Source: Pedobacter schmidteae (lineage in GTDB: Bacteria; Bacteroidota; Bacteroidia; Sphingobacteriales; Sphingobacteriaceae). Taken from it: DNA of 64,000 nucleotides. Below, piece by piece: positions 51,784-61,302 of the stretch. A program made the position numbers and the translations under genes. Within the stretch, counting starts at the first letter, position 1. Every line of letters begins with the position of its first letter. The notes beneath the pieces are model-generated. The model was not told the origin of the DNA and searched no databases. It saw only the letters and a list, made by a program, of their open reading frames with translations. Location: positions 3,655,097 through 3,719,096 of the forward strand of contig NZ_LS999839.1 of NCBI RefSeq assembly GCF_900564155.1, given 5' to 3'.

Positions 51784-52623
51784 ATGAAAAAGATTCTCGC
51801 TGTTTTTGATGGTTATAAATTAAGTGAAAGTACGCTTAGTTATGCCATAGAAATTACTAAGCAAAATAACAGTCATTTAACAGGTATATTTCTGGACGCT
51901 TTTTTTTACCATAGTTATAATCTTAGTAAGATTCTGCGAACCTCATCTAACCCTGATATGACCATTCAGGAGTTGGATAAACTGGATGAGCAACAAAGAG
52001 GTAAATCGGCCTTTGAGTTTGAAAAAGCTTGCCAAAATGCAGGTATTAGTTTTTCCATTCATCGTGACCATAGTGTTCCATTGTTGGAACTTCAGTATGA
52101 AAGTATGTTTGCCGATTTGATTGTTATTAATGAACGTGAAAAATTCACGCGGTTAGATCTTCATGAACCTACTGATTTTATTAAAGATTTGTTGAGTAGT
52201 CTGCATTGTCCTGTAATTGTAGTTCCGGAAAATTATAAAAAAATCAATAAAATCGTATTTCTTTACGATGGCGAACCTTCTTCGCTTTATGCAATAAAGA
52301 TGTTTAGTTATCTCTTTGGTAACTGGCATGATGTACCGATTGAGGTTGTTACTATAATTGAAAAAGATATAATAGACCCACAGCTTCCCGGGACGATCCT
52401 AATGACGGATTTTTTAAGGCTAAGATTTTCAAATTTCAGTTCTAAACTATTGAAAGGAAATGCTGAGGAAAAGATAATGTCACATTTATTAGCATCAGAT
52501 GAAAATCAATTGGTGGCTTTAGGAGCCTATAAAAGGAGCGGGTTTTCACGTTGGTTGAGGCGTAGTATGGCTGATACTTTAATGATTGGATTGGATTTGC
52601 CTTTGTTTATCGCGCACCATTAA
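51784..52623 (+). CDS. Diverged universal stress protein
   Basis: 279 residues. The start KKILAVFDGYKLSESTLSYAIEITKQNNSHLTGIFLDAFFYHS and the mid-segment LSSLHCPVIVVPENYKKINKIVFLYDGEPSSLYAIKMFSYLF show two Usp folds. The G-rich nucleotide loop of the first domain is lost; the second ends VALGAYKRSGFSRWLRRSMADTLMIGLDLPLFIAHH. It probably has no ATP binding in domain 1. It is the last gene of the operon, 7 bp after the previous Usp. Confidence 0.85.
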   Translation: MKKILAVFDGYKLSESTLSYAIEITKQNNSHLTGIFLDAFFYHSYNLSKILRTSSNPDMTIQELDKLDEQQRGKSAFEFEKACQNAGISFSIHRDHSVPLLELQYESMFADLIVINEREKFTRLDLHEPTDFIKDLLSSLHCPVIVVPENYKKINKIVFLYDGEPSSLYAIKMFSYLFGNWHDVPIEVVTIIEKDIIDPQLPGTILMTDFLRLRFSNFSSKLLKGNAEEKIMSHLLASDENQLVALGAYKRSGFSRWLRRSMADTLMIGLDLPLFIAHH

Positions 52624-52645
52624 ATTTAAGTTTTACCTGTAAAAG

Positions 52646-53695
52646 TCAATTCTTCATTTTTGAGAGTTTTTCAGTATTCAGTAATTTAATTAAGTCGCCG
52701 TTTTTCTCAAGAATCCCTTCAAATTTAAAATCAGTTAAGGTCCGGCTGACTGTTTCAACTGCAATACCTGCAATTTCAGCAAGTTCTTCCCTTGATATTA
52801 TAATTTCATCTAAGGCTAACGACTTTTTTCTTAAACGTAGTAGGACTTTGGCTACACGTTTTCTTACAGAGTGATATGCCAATTCAAGCATCTGTTCTTC
52901 TTTTTCGCGAATATTGTTGGATAGTAATTTTATAAAATCAGTACTGATTTCCGGATATTTATGTAATAAACTAATTATTTGATCTTTAGGTAGTAAATAA
53001 ATCAATGTGTCTTCAGTAGCTTCTGCCATTTCTGCATAGTCTTCATTAAGTAGAAGTGTATTCAAACCAATATATTCATCGGCACGATAGATACCAGTAA
53101 TCAGTTGTCGCCCGTCCTCGGCAATCTTTTTTGTTTTTATACAGCCTTCCCGAATAAGATATAAGCCTAAAGGAGTGTCACCTTCATAATATAAGATTTG
53201 TTTTTTTTTTATATGTTTCGTTTTATGACCTGAAATAAGTTCTTTTAATTCTATGCTGCCTTTTTTATTAGCTGAGGCAAGTTTTTCCAGGTTTTGGAGT
53301 GCAGGGCTATTGAGTAGTATGCGTCTCTGATGCTTGTTAATCCTTGTTTCGATAGCGTGCAGCAAATCCATATCATCAAATGGCTTAGTTAGGTAATCGT
53401 CAGCGCCCATTTCCATCCCTTTTCGGAAATCTACTTTGTCGGTTTTTGCTGTGAGAAAAATAAAAGGAATATCTGAAGTGCTGTCGTTTTTATTCAAAAA
53501 ATATAAGACACCATATCCATCTATTTCGGGTATCATAATATCACATAAGATAAGGTCTGGTAGATGCTTTAATGCCAGGTCAATACCAGATTTTCCATTG
53601 TCAGCTTGAAGGACCTTATAGCCGGAAAGCTCAAGTATTTCTATGCAACTTTCCCTGATATCAATATTATCTTCAATAATAAGAATCGTTTTCAT
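52646..53695 (-). CDS. Response regulator fused to Crp/Fnr DNA-binding module
   Basis: 349 residues. A receiver domain is at 1-120 (ILIIEDNIDIRESCIEILEL, phospho-acceptor in PDLILCDIMIPEIDG, Lys in YLTKPFDD). A linker and a cNMP-type beta-barrel follow at about 155-270 (KKKQILYYEGDTPLGLYLIREGCIKTKKI). A C-terminal winged helix (SREELAEIAGIAVETVSRTLTDFKFEGIL) has a recognition helix with E-x-x-S-R as in FNR. There is no N-terminal Cys cluster, so no Fe-S oxygen sensor; the input should be phosphorylation. Its strand is opposite to the Usp operon (convergent) and divergent from the BON operon. It is the likely regulator of the four tandem-box promoters. Confidence 0.92.
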   Translation of the reverse strand: MKTILIIEDNIDIRESCIEILELSGYKVLQADNGKSGIDLALKHLPDLILCDIMIPEIDGYGVLYFLNKNDSTSDIPFIFLTAKTDKVDFRKGMEMGADDYLTKPFDDMDLLHAIETRINKHQRRILLNSPALQNLEKLASANKKGSIELKELISGHKTKHIKKKQILYYEGDTPLGLYLIREGCIKTKKIAEDGRQLITGIYRADEYIGLNTLLLNEDYAEMAEATEDTLIYLLPKDQIISLLHKYPEISTDFIKLLSNNIREKEEQMLELAYHSVRKRVAKVLLRLRKKSLALDEIIISREELAEIAGIAVETVSRTLTDFKFEGILEKNGDLIKLLNTEKLSKMKN

Positions 53696-53842
53696 ATCAA
53701 TTGTATTGGTTTTAATACCTATTACAACTAGTTGGGGATGACAACGTGTTGACTTTCAATATAGAAAATATCATGAAGATACGTAATAATTTAAAAATAA
53801 ACTTGTATTAAAAACAACGGTAATATAAAGAAATCACTATTG

Positions 53843-53907
53843 TGACGAATGTCATGATGCATGCTGATTGCTGTCACTCCAAAAACATGCTTTAGTGTCG
53901 AAATTAG
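53843..53907 (+). promoter_or_regulatory. Tandem FNR-like boxes and weak -7 element, BON/Hsp20 operon
   Basis: The distal box is TGACgaatGTCA (53843-53854, a perfect palindrome apart from the spacer), the proximal box TGATtgctGTCA (53865-53876), 22 bp apart. GAAATTAG (53900-53907) is at the same 33-bp distance but matches TAnnTTTG poorly. It lies between the regulator gene and the BON gene. Confidence 0.65.
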
Positions 53908-53948
53908 AGTTAAATAAATTCAATTGTTTAAGCTTTAAGATTTAAACC

Positions 53949-54623
53949 ATGAAAAGTGATTTGGAAATTCAAAAAAATGTAATGGATGAAATTGGGTGGG
54001 AGCCATCTTTAAATCCATCTGAAATAGGAGTAGCTGTTAAGAACGGGATTGTAACACTTTCCGGTCAGGTTGACTCCTTCTTTAAAAAACAAACAGCAGA
54101 AAGGGCTGCAAAAAGAGTTAAAGGTGTTAAAGCAATAGCTGAAGATATACAGATTGGAGTTTCTCCATCCTACCAGCGTTCTGATGCAGATATTGCTACT
54201 GCTGTGGTTAACGCATTGAAATGGCATGCTGCTGTACAGGAGGATAAAATTAAAATAAAAGTTGAAAATGGAATTGTTAAACTGGAAGGAGAAGTGGAGT
54301 GGGAATATCAAAGGAAAAATGCTAAAACGGCTATCGAGAATTTAAATGGTGTAATAGCTGTCAATAATTTGATTAATGTTAAACCGAAGCTTATTGCAAG
54401 TAATATTGAACATAAAATAAGTGAAGCTTTTCACAGAAATGCATCTATTGACGCTAATAAAATAGTTGTAAATGTTGAGGATAATAAAGTGACATTAACG
54501 GGAACTGTACATTCTTTTACCGAAAAAGATGATGCTGAAAATGCTGCTTGGGCAGCACCTGGAGTTTTGTATGTTGATAGCAAATTAAGAATAGATGCAC
54601 CTGGATATGCTCTCTATGAGTAA
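53949..54623 (+). CDS. Triple-BON-domain protein
   Basis: 224 residues made of three BON units: SDLEIQKNVMDEIGWEPSLNPSEIGVAVKNGIVTLSGQVDS (1-72), SDADIATAVVNALKWHAAVQEDKIKIKVENGIVKLEGEVEW (73-147), and IEHKISEAFHRNASIDANKIVVNVEDNKVTLTGTVHS (148-220). There is no signal peptide, so it is cytoplasmic, unlike OsmY. BON domains may bind phospholipid or protein. It begins the operon with Hsp20 behind the tandem boxes. Confidence 0.92.
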   Translation: MKSDLEIQKNVMDEIGWEPSLNPSEIGVAVKNGIVTLSGQVDSFFKKQTAERAAKRVKGVKAIAEDIQIGVSPSYQRSDADIATAVVNALKWHAAVQEDKIKIKVENGIVKLEGEVEWEYQRKNAKTAIENLNGVIAVNNLINVKPKLIASNIEHKISEAFHRNASIDANKIVVNVEDNKVTLTGTVHSFTEKDDAENAAWAAPGVLYVDSKLRIDAPGYALYE

Positions 54624-54696
54624 GAAAACTGGTGAATATACAAGTGGATTTACCTTTAATAAATGTGAAATGTTATTTAATTAAAATGTAATAATT

Positions 54697-55125
54697 ATGA
54701 AAACTTTAGTAAAATCAAATGCCTTTCCATCACTGCGGTCAGCGATAGAAGATTTTTTCAACACTGATTTTTTCAATAGGTCCTTTATGAACACGGATTC
54801 TCTTCCTGCCGTTAATATAAGAGATGAAGAGAATAGTTACGAACTCGAAATGGCTGCACCGGGTTTTAACAAAGAAGATTTTAAAATTACTTCGGAGGAT
54901 GGCCTGCTTACCATTAGTGCAGAAACAAGCAGTGAACATAAGGAGGAAAAGAAAAACTATACCAGAAAAGAATTTACAAGTTCTTCTTTTTCTCGAAGTT
55001 TTAGCCTTCCAGATAATATCGAGGAAGATAATGTAAAAGCTAGTTACAAGGATGGTTTACTTACACTTAGCCTAAAGAAATCGTTTAAAGCTTTACACAA
55101 TAAAAAGGAAATAAGTATTGATTGA
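54697..55125 (+). CDS. Hsp20/alpha-crystallin family small heat shock protein
   Basis: 142 residues. The alpha-crystallin domain runs from PAVNIRDEENSYELEMAAPGFNKEDFKI through DGLLTISAET and YTRKEFTSSSFSRSFSLPDNIEEDNVKASYKDGLLTLSLKK. The short N-terminal arm has PSLRSAIEDFFNTDFFNRSF. It holds unfolded proteins for refolding. It follows BON by 73 bp and a hairpin follows its stop. Confidence 0.95.
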   Translation: MKTLVKSNAFPSLRSAIEDFFNTDFFNRSFMNTDSLPAVNIRDEENSYELEMAAPGFNKEDFKITSEDGLLTISAETSSEHKEEKKNYTRKEFTSSSFSRSFSLPDNIEEDNVKASYKDGLLTLSLKKSFKALHNKKEISID

Positions 55126-55131
55126 ATTAGC

Positions 55132-55164
55132 GGCTGCTCAAAAATCAAAATATTTTGAGCAGCC
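55132..55164 (+). other. Hairpin after hsp20
   Basis: GGCTGCTCAAAA (55132-55143) and TTTTGAGCAGCC (55153-55164) are perfect complements with a 9-nt loop, 6 bp after the stop of hsp20. There is no T tract; it may trim or stabilise the transcript. It shows that a TTG start at 55118 for the next gene is unlikely. Confidence 0.65.
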
Positions 55165-55210
55165 TAAACAAGTTGTTTACTACCGACCCACTATCGCTGA
55201 AATTTTACAT

Positions 55211-55630
55211 ATGGAAACACTATCTAAACTTCCTGCAAGAGCGCTTGAATATTATATCAATGTCCGGCGCTGGAAAAGTCAACTGGAATTCTTTAATCTG
55301 GAAGTTGTCTTTTTAAACCGTCTGATAAAAGAACATTTCTTGCAATTATCAGGCGAGGGCCGGATTAATAGATTAACCGAACTCGGCAGTAAATTATCCA
55401 TTTTAGTTAATGAAAAACATCATATTATCGGATTATTGGATCAGCAGTTAAGGAATCTGGAGTTGCTCGCAGAAGATTTACTTAGTGAAGGGCTGGATGA
55501 ATTGTCGGAAAAACAAGCTGATTTAGAGTGTCGCATGAGCGACCTAATTCATCAGTATCGAGAAGTAAAAAAGGAATTATATAATATAATTGAAGGGATA
55601 TTGGATGATCGTAAGTTGTCAGTCAATTAA
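55211..55630 (+). CDS. Hypothetical helical protein
   Basis: 139 residues from the ATG at 55211 (METLSKLPARALEYYINVRRWKSQLEFFNLEVVFLNRLI). It is almost wholly helical with coiled-coil character (IIGLLDQQLRNLELLAEDLLSEGLDELSEKQADLECRMSDLIHQYREVKKELY), without signal or membrane segment. I do not recognise a family. A frame extension to a TTG at 55118 would overlap hsp20 and the hairpin. It sits between hsp20 and the exporter genes, so it is probably stress-related. Confidence 0.65.
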   Translation: METLSKLPARALEYYINVRRWKSQLEFFNLEVVFLNRLIKEHFLQLSGEGRINRLTELGSKLSILVNEKHHIIGLLDQQLRNLELLAEDLLSEGLDELSEKQADLECRMSDLIHQYREVKKELYNIIEGILDDRKLSVN

Positions 55631-55659
55631 AGTCCATACGTATCTAGAAGAAATCTGTT

Positions 55660-56742
55660 ATGAAAAGATCAAATCAATGTATTTGTTTTCTTTTAGTCCT
55701 CTGTTGCTGCACTGAAAAATCTGAACATACCTCGCCGGTTGTTAAATCGATTACAGAATCAGTGTATGCTTCAGGGATTATAAAAAGTACCGGACAATAT
55801 CAGGTTTTTTCGACGGTCAGCGGCTTGGTTCAGGAGGTATATGTTGAGGAAGGTGATACTGTATTTAAAACTTCCCCAATTTTAAAGCTCTTAAGTCAAA
55901 CAGCCTTACTTAATCAGCAAAGCGCAGTTCTTGACAGACGGTATAATGAAGAAAGAGCCCTGGGTGAATCTTTAAAAGATCTGGAGAATCAAATTGGTAT
56001 GGCGAAAAGTAAGATGGAAAACGATGTCCTTTTACTGGAAAGGCAAAAAAATATCTGGCAGAATGGTGGAGGATCATTAAATGACCTTGAGCAACGCGAA
56101 CTAAACAGAAAGAATTCCAACACAGTTTTCAATTCGCTATCGCTAAGATATAAAGATTTAAAGAAACAGCTTAAATATAATCTGGACCGTAGTACAAAGA
56201 ATTTGGAAATTACCAATGCTGTGGCAAATGAGTACGTGATTAAAAGTGAAATGAAGGGCAGAGTGTATGGCTTGCTCAAAGAAAAGGGGGAATTGGTTAC
56301 CCCACAAAGTCCTGTAGCGATTATAGGAGACGCACATTCTTTTTTGGTGGAGCTGCAGGTAGATGAAAATGACATCACCAGGATCAGATTGGGACAACAA
56401 GTACTGATTACTATGGACAGTTATAAGGGGAAGGTATTTAAGGCTACTGTTTCGAAAATTAATCCGCTAATGAATGAGGCTTCACGTTCTTTTACGGTAG
56501 AGGCCAGATTCATGGTAAAGCCGGAGGTGCTTTATCCCAATTTAACGGTGGAAGCAAACATTATGACGAATATGAAGAAACGTGCTTTGACGATTCCAAG
56601 GAATTACCTGATCGATGACCAGTATGTGATGATGGAAGATCATAAAAAGAAAGTAATTGTATGTGGATTGAAAGACTATCAGGAAGTTGAGGTATTGAGT
56701 GGACTCACAGTAAATGATGTGATTTTAAAACCATCAGAATGA
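55660..56742 (+). CDS. HlyD-family periplasmic adaptor lipoprotein of an ABC exporter
   Basis: 360 residues with a Cys-rich lipoprotein signal (CICFLLVLCCCTEK). The biotinyl-lipoyl segment is IIKSTGQYQVFSTVSGLVQEVYVEEGDTVFKTSPILKL, followed by a helical hairpin (~75-190). ANEYVIKSEMKGRVYGLLKEKGELVTPQSPVAIIGD and the beta-barrel VELQVDENDITRIRLGQQVLITMDSYKG close the fold. It overlaps the permease gene by 4 bp (ATGA), so it belongs to a MacA-like adaptor, MacB-like permease and ATPase set. The substrate is not known. No TolC gene is adjacent. Confidence 0.9.
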   Translation: MKRSNQCICFLLVLCCCTEKSEHTSPVVKSITESVYASGIIKSTGQYQVFSTVSGLVQEVYVEEGDTVFKTSPILKLLSQTALLNQQSAVLDRRYNEERALGESLKDLENQIGMAKSKMENDVLLLERQKNIWQNGGGSLNDLEQRELNRKNSNTVFNSLSLRYKDLKKQLKYNLDRSTKNLEITNAVANEYVIKSEMKGRVYGLLKEKGELVTPQSPVAIIGDAHSFLVELQVDENDITRIRLGQQVLITMDSYKGKVFKATVSKINPLMNEASRSFTVEARFMVKPEVLYPNLTVEANIMTNMKKRALTIPRNYLIDDQYVMMEDHKKKVIVCGLKDYQEVEVLSGLTVNDVILKPSE

Positions 56743-57998
56743 ACTTGAGATTGATCTTTGATATTGCAAAATTATTGCTGCTGGCCCGCTGGCGACAAAC
56801 TCTGGTAGCCGCCATCGGTGTAACCTTTGGGATTACCATGTTCATCGCTTTGTTAGGTTTTATGAATGGTCTAAACGATCTGCTGGATGGACTTGTATTA
56901 AACAGAGTCTCTCACGTGAGACTATATAATGAAATCAAGGCAACCCCTAATCAACCTGTAAATATCGCTTTTAAAGATAAAAAACTACATAATTTCATTT
57001 CATCAGTAAAAGCAGGGCAGATCAGGAAAGATATTTATAACAATGCTGCGATTATAAAGAAGGTGGAAAGCGACCAACGCGTACTTGGCGTTGCGCCAAG
57101 GATAACCACGCAGGTTTTTTTTAATTCAGGAACAATTAATATTTCGGGTGTTATCAACGGAATTGATGCGGCTACAGAGATTCGATTGTTTCATTTCAGC
57201 GATTATGTAATCAATGGAGATCCGATGAATCTTATGCACAGTGCTAATACGATTGTTTTAGGAAAAGGACTTGCAGACCAGTTACTCGTTGAGATAGGGG
57301 ATGTAGTACAGGTGACCACACCGGCAGGCAACCGTTTTCCTTTGAAAGTCATCGGTTTTTTTCAGTCAGGTTTGAATGACGTTGATAGAATTCAGAGTTA
57401 TGCTGCTATAGCTACGGTTCAGAAACTAATGGCTAAAGCAGGCAATTATATCACAGATATTCAGATTAAATTAAAGGATATTGATCAGGCTCCCCAGGTT
57501 GCGAAAGAATATGCAGGTATTTTTCATGTTGACGCAGAAGATATCCAGACGGCAAATTCCCAATATGAAACCGGAAGTTTTATACGTAGTTTAATTTCGT
57601 ATGCAGTGGGCGTTACTTTATTAATTGTAGCTGGATTTGGTATCTACAATATTTTGAATATGATGATTTATGAAAAAATGGATACCATTGCGATCCTTAA
57701 GGCAGTGGGTTTTTCTGGTAAAGATGTGAACAGGATTTTTTTGATCATTGCACTTACCATTGGTATTAGCGGAGGCTTTGCTGGCCTGTTGTTTGGATTT
57801 TTATTGTCTTTGATTATTGACCAGATTCCATTTCGCACAAGTGCCCTGCCTACCATTACCACCTATCCGGTTAACTATAGTTTGGTATTTTATGTTATAG
57901 GCGCTTGCTTTTCTCTGGTCACTACTTATTTCGCAGGATGGTTTCCTGCCAGAAAAGCCAGTAAAGTTGACCCTGTTGTCATCATTAGGGGGAAATGA
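56739..57998 (+). CDS. MacB/FtsX-type ABC transporter permease
   Basis: 419 residues. N-terminal span (TLVAAIGVTFGITMFIALLGFMNGLND), a large periplasmic domain (about 45-285), and three C-terminal spans in the FtsX pattern: SYAVGVTLLIVAGFGIYNILNMMIYEKMDTIAILKAVGFSGKDVNRIFLIIALTIGISGGFAGLLFGF and LVFYVIGACFSLVTTYFAGWFPARKASKVDPVVIIRGK. It is the membrane part of the exporter with the genes on both sides, overlapping each by 4 bp. Confidence 0.93.
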   Translation: MNLRLIFDIAKLLLLARWRQTLVAAIGVTFGITMFIALLGFMNGLNDLLDGLVLNRVSHVRLYNEIKATPNQPVNIAFKDKKLHNFISSVKAGQIRKDIYNNAAIIKKVESDQRVLGVAPRITTQVFFNSGTINISGVINGIDAATEIRLFHFSDYVINGDPMNLMHSANTIVLGKGLADQLLVEIGDVVQVTTPAGNRFPLKVIGFFQSGLNDVDRIQSYAAIATVQKLMAKAGNYITDIQIKLKDIDQAPQVAKEYAGIFHVDAEDIQTANSQYETGSFIRSLISYAVGVTLLIVAGFGIYNILNMMIYEKMDTIAILKAVGFSGKDVNRIFLIIALTIGISGGFAGLLFGFLLSLIIDQIPFRTSALPTITTYPVNYSLVFYVIGACFSLVTTYFAGWFPARKASKVDPVVIIRGK

Positions 57999-58678
57999 TC
58001 ATGGAAAACTTGATTTTGGAATGCAGGGATATCAATAAGAGCTTTTACGACCCCGTAGAGATTAATGTGCTTAAGCATATTTCTTTTAAGGTTAATCAGG
58101 GGGAATTTATTTCCATTGTAGGCAAATCAGGATGCGGAAAATCAACCTTGCTGTACATTCTTTCCACAATGGACACGGATTATCATGGCGATTTATTGAT
58201 CAATAATCAATTGCTTACCCATCAAGATGAAAATACCCTTGCAAATATTAGGAATCAGAAAATTGGTTTTGTGTTTCAATTTCATTATCTGATCAATGAG
58301 TTTTCGGTATTGAAGAATGTAATGTTGCCGGCATTGAAATTAGCAAAATTCAGTAAACAGGAAATTGAATTCAGGGCTATGGAAAAGCTTAAGCTTGTTG
58401 GGGTCGATCATCTTGCGAGCAAAAAAGCCAACTTATTATCTGGTGGTGAAAAACAACGTGTCGCCATTGCAAGAGCTTTGATTAATGATCCTGCAATAAT
58501 TATGGGCGACGAACCTACAGGAAATCTGGATAGCAAGAACGCTCAGCTCGTATTTGAGATTTTTAAAGAACTTGCCGAATCATTTCATCAAACATTATTG
58601 ATTGTAACCCACAATCAAACCTTTGCGGATAACTCTGGAAGAATCATCGAAATAGATGATGGTCGTATCGTGAATTAG
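57995..58678 (+). CDS. ABC transporter ATPase, LolD/MacB type
   Basis: 227 residues. Walker A is GKSGCGKST (about 43-51), the Q-loop is FVFQFHYLINEFSVLKNV, the signature is LLSGGEKQRVAIARAL, Walker B is IIMGDEPTGNLD, and the H-loop is IVTHNQ. It overlaps the permease gene by ATGA; the ATG at 58001 is an alternative start. It powers the exporter of the two preceding genes. Confidence 0.95.
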   Translation: MIMENLILECRDINKSFYDPVEINVLKHISFKVNQGEFISIVGKSGCGKSTLLYILSTMDTDYHGDLLINNQLLTHQDENTLANIRNQKIGFVFQFHYLINEFSVLKNVMLPALKLAKFSKQEIEFRAMEKLKLVGVDHLASKKANLLSGGEKQRVAIARALINDPAIIMGDEPTGNLDSKNAQLVFEIFKELAESFHQTLLIVTHNQTFADNSGRIIEIDDGRIVN

Positions 58679-58785
58679 ATAAATCTGTAATGTATTTGTA
58701 CTGCATTTTCTGATAGTATTTATCTAGGTAAATTATGAAATAGGTTTATTACATTGGTTGTTGTATCCATAACCCGCAAACGATA

Positions 58786-61302
58786 ATGAAATTAAATGGA
58801 ATAGAAGGCTTGAATCAACAACAGGTTGATGAATCCAGATTGAAATACGGTGCAAATACATTTGAATATAAGGTCGAAAATAGTGTGCTGAAAATCATTA
58901 AATCACTGTTTGCTGAACCTATGATTATACTATTGTTTGTAGCCTCTTCCATATATTTTATCAATGGTAGCTATGGTGATGGAATCTTTATGGCCGCGGC
59001 TATTGGTTTAATTTCTGCCATTTCATTGTATCAGGACTCCAGGAGTAAGAATGCTTTGGCTCAATTAAAAACGCTGACGGCACCTAACTGTAAAGTGATT
59101 AGAAACGGAGAAACAGTATTAATTGAAAGTAGGCAGCTTGTTATTGGGGACATTTTAGTAGTAGATGAAGGAACATATATTGCTGCGGATGGATTGATTA
59201 TTCAGTCTAATGATTTTTCAGTAAATGAGTCAATATTAACTGGTGAATCTTTAGCTGTCTATAAAGACCGAAGTCAGGCAGATAATAAAGTCTACTCTGG
59301 TACTACTGTCGCCAGTGGTTTAGCCATTGTGACAGTTACTGCTATTGGAAATGAAACGAAGTTGGGGAAGATCGGGAAAAGTCTTGATAATATCAGTGAA
59401 GAGAAAACACCACTGGAATTGCAGATAAATAATTTCGTTAAAAAAATGGTCTTGGTAGGTAGTAGCGTTTTTTTGATTGTCTGGGCAATAAATTACTATC
59501 GTTCTGGTGGTGTATTGGATAGTTTAATGAAAGCACTTACCATTGCAATGAGTATTTTACCTGAAGAGATACCTGTTGCCTTTACTACATTTATGGCACT
59601 TGGTGCATGGAGATTAATGAAAATGGGGGTCGTGGTTAAACAGATGAAAACGGTTGAAACGCTAGGTAGTGCTACCGTAATCTGTACAGACAAGACAGGA
59701 ACCATTACCCAGAACAAAATGACACTTGTTAAATTGTTTGACATAGAACAGCATCGTATAGCTAATCCGGAGGATGAGCTTGTAGAATCGGAAAAAATGC
59801 TAATCAGAACGGCAATGTGGGCAAGTGAGCCTATCCCATTTGATCCAATGGAATTGTCCCTCCATGATGCATATAAGGAAATATTTACTAAGGATGAAAG
59901 GTCTGGGTATAAAATGAGACATGAGTATCCGTTAGAAGGTAAGCCACCGATGATGACTCATATCTTTCAAAATGATGTTGGGGAACGCATTATTGCAGCA
60001 AAAGGGGCACCTGAAGCATTATTAAATGTATCCAATTTAAGTGTTGAGGAAAGAAACACAGTGGAAGAGGCTGTTAAATCACTTGCAAATAATGGGTATC
60101 GTATACTGGGAGTGGGGGAGAGTTCATTTACCGGAGATAATTTTCCGACAAAGCAACAGGATTTCAATTTTACTTTTAAAGGATTAATCGCTTTTTACGA
60201 TCCGCCGAAGCATAATATTAGTTCCGTTTTTAATAATTTTTATGCCGCGGGAATTGATGTAAAGATTATAACAGGGGATAATTCAGCTACTACTTGTGCT
60301 ATTGCACGACAAGTGGGGTTTCGTAAAGCTGAGAGTAGTATTGATGGAGAAGAATTGATGAAATTTTCCGATGCTGAATTAAGGCAAAAGGTAACTGATA
60401 CTTCTATTTTTACCCGGATGTTTCCGGAAGCCAAACTTAAGATCATTAATGCATTAAAGGCAAACAAAGAAATCGTCGCCATGACGGGCGATGGTGTGAA
60501 TGATGGCCCAGCGCTAAAAGCGGCGCACATAGGTATTGCAATGGGGAAAAAAGGAACCGAAATTGCTAAGCAGGCAGCGTCATTGATACTTGTAGATGAT
60601 GATCTGGAAAAAATGGTCACTGCGGTGGCGATGGGAAGAAGAATCTATGCAAATCTTAAAAAGGCTATTCAATATATTATATCTATCCACATACCTATTA
60701 TTCTTATCGTATTTATTCCTTTAGTTTTAGGCTGGACATATCCGAATATATTTTTTCCTGTACATGTGATATTCTTGGAATTGATTATGGGGCCTACTTG
60801 TTCTATCATTTATGAGAATGAACCAATTGAGAAAAATACAATGCAGCAAAAACCCAGGCCATTCAGCAACACTTTCTTCCAATGGAGAGAACTAATTACA
60901 AGTGTTTTACAAGGAATAGTAATTGCTATTGCATGTCTCGCGGTTTACAGATATGCAGTACACTTAAATTACAATGAGAATACCACCAGAACCATGGTAT
61001 TTACCGTATTGATCACTGCAAATATATTTTTAACTCTGGTAAACCGGTCATTTTTTTATAGCATCGTTACTACATTAAATTATAAAAATAATTTGGTGTT
61101 GGGCATTATTGTTCTAACGGTTGTGATTTCAACCTCATTAATTTATAACAGATGGTTATCTGTTTTTTTTGATTTTGAGATGCTTAACTTATTTCAGTTA
61201 GGGGTTGGGATAGCCGCTGGGTTTTTAAGTGTAATGTGGTACGAATTGGTTAAATGGAGAAAGAGGAATAAATATCATGACGGTCATCACGTTAACTACT
61301 GA
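58786..61302 (+). CDS. P2-type cation-transporting ATPase
   Basis: 838 residues. It starts with the cation-ATPase N-terminal motif (LNQQQVDESRLKYGANTFEY). TGESLAVYKDRS is near 153, ILPEEIPVAFTTFMALGAWRLMK precedes the phosphorylated Asp in CTDKTGTITQNK (~303), and TGDGVNDGPALKAAHIGIAMG is near 567. Ten membrane segments are expected. PEEIP in the place of the Ca-ATPase PEGLP is seen in a bacterial subgroup of uncertain ion (Ca2+, Na+ or Mg2+). The 3' end contains the tandem boxes of ppsA. It has its own 107-bp upstream region, in which I found no clear box. Confidence 0.92.
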   Translation: MKLNGIEGLNQQQVDESRLKYGANTFEYKVENSVLKIIKSLFAEPMIILLFVASSIYFINGSYGDGIFMAAAIGLISAISLYQDSRSKNALAQLKTLTAPNCKVIRNGETVLIESRQLVIGDILVVDEGTYIAADGLIIQSNDFSVNESILTGESLAVYKDRSQADNKVYSGTTVASGLAIVTVTAIGNETKLGKIGKSLDNISEEKTPLELQINNFVKKMVLVGSSVFLIVWAINYYRSGGVLDSLMKALTIAMSILPEEIPVAFTTFMALGAWRLMKMGVVVKQMKTVETLGSATVICTDKTGTITQNKMTLVKLFDIEQHRIANPEDELVESEKMLIRTAMWASEPIPFDPMELSLHDAYKEIFTKDERSGYKMRHEYPLEGKPPMMTHIFQNDVGERIIAAKGAPEALLNVSNLSVEERNTVEEAVKSLANNGYRILGVGESSFTGDNFPTKQQDFNFTFKGLIAFYDPPKHNISSVFNNFYAAGIDVKIITGDNSATTCAIARQVGFRKAESSIDGEELMKFSDAELRQKVTDTSIFTRMFPEAKLKIINALKANKEIVAMTGDGVNDGPALKAAHIGIAMGKKGTEIAKQAASLILVDDDLEKMVTAVAMGRRIYANLKKAIQYIISIHIPIILIVFIPLVLGWTYPNIFFPVHVIFLELIMGPTCSIIYENEPIEKNTMQQKPRPFSNTFFQWRELITSVLQGIVIAIACLAVYRYAVHLNYNENTTRTMVFTVLITANIFLTLVNRSFFYSIVTTLNYKNNLVLGIIVLTVVISTSLIYNRWLSVFFDFEMLNLFQLGVGIAAGFLSVMWYELVKWRKRNKYHDGHHVNY

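Noticed and set aside
55118..55210. TTG-start extension of the helical protein after hsp20
   Set aside because: It overlaps hsp20 and runs through a perfect hairpin; the ATG at 55211 is better.
60484..60514. GVNDGPAL instead of GVNDAPAL in the P2-type ATPase
   Set aside because: The Gly variant is found in other bacterial P2 ATPases, so it is not by itself unusual.
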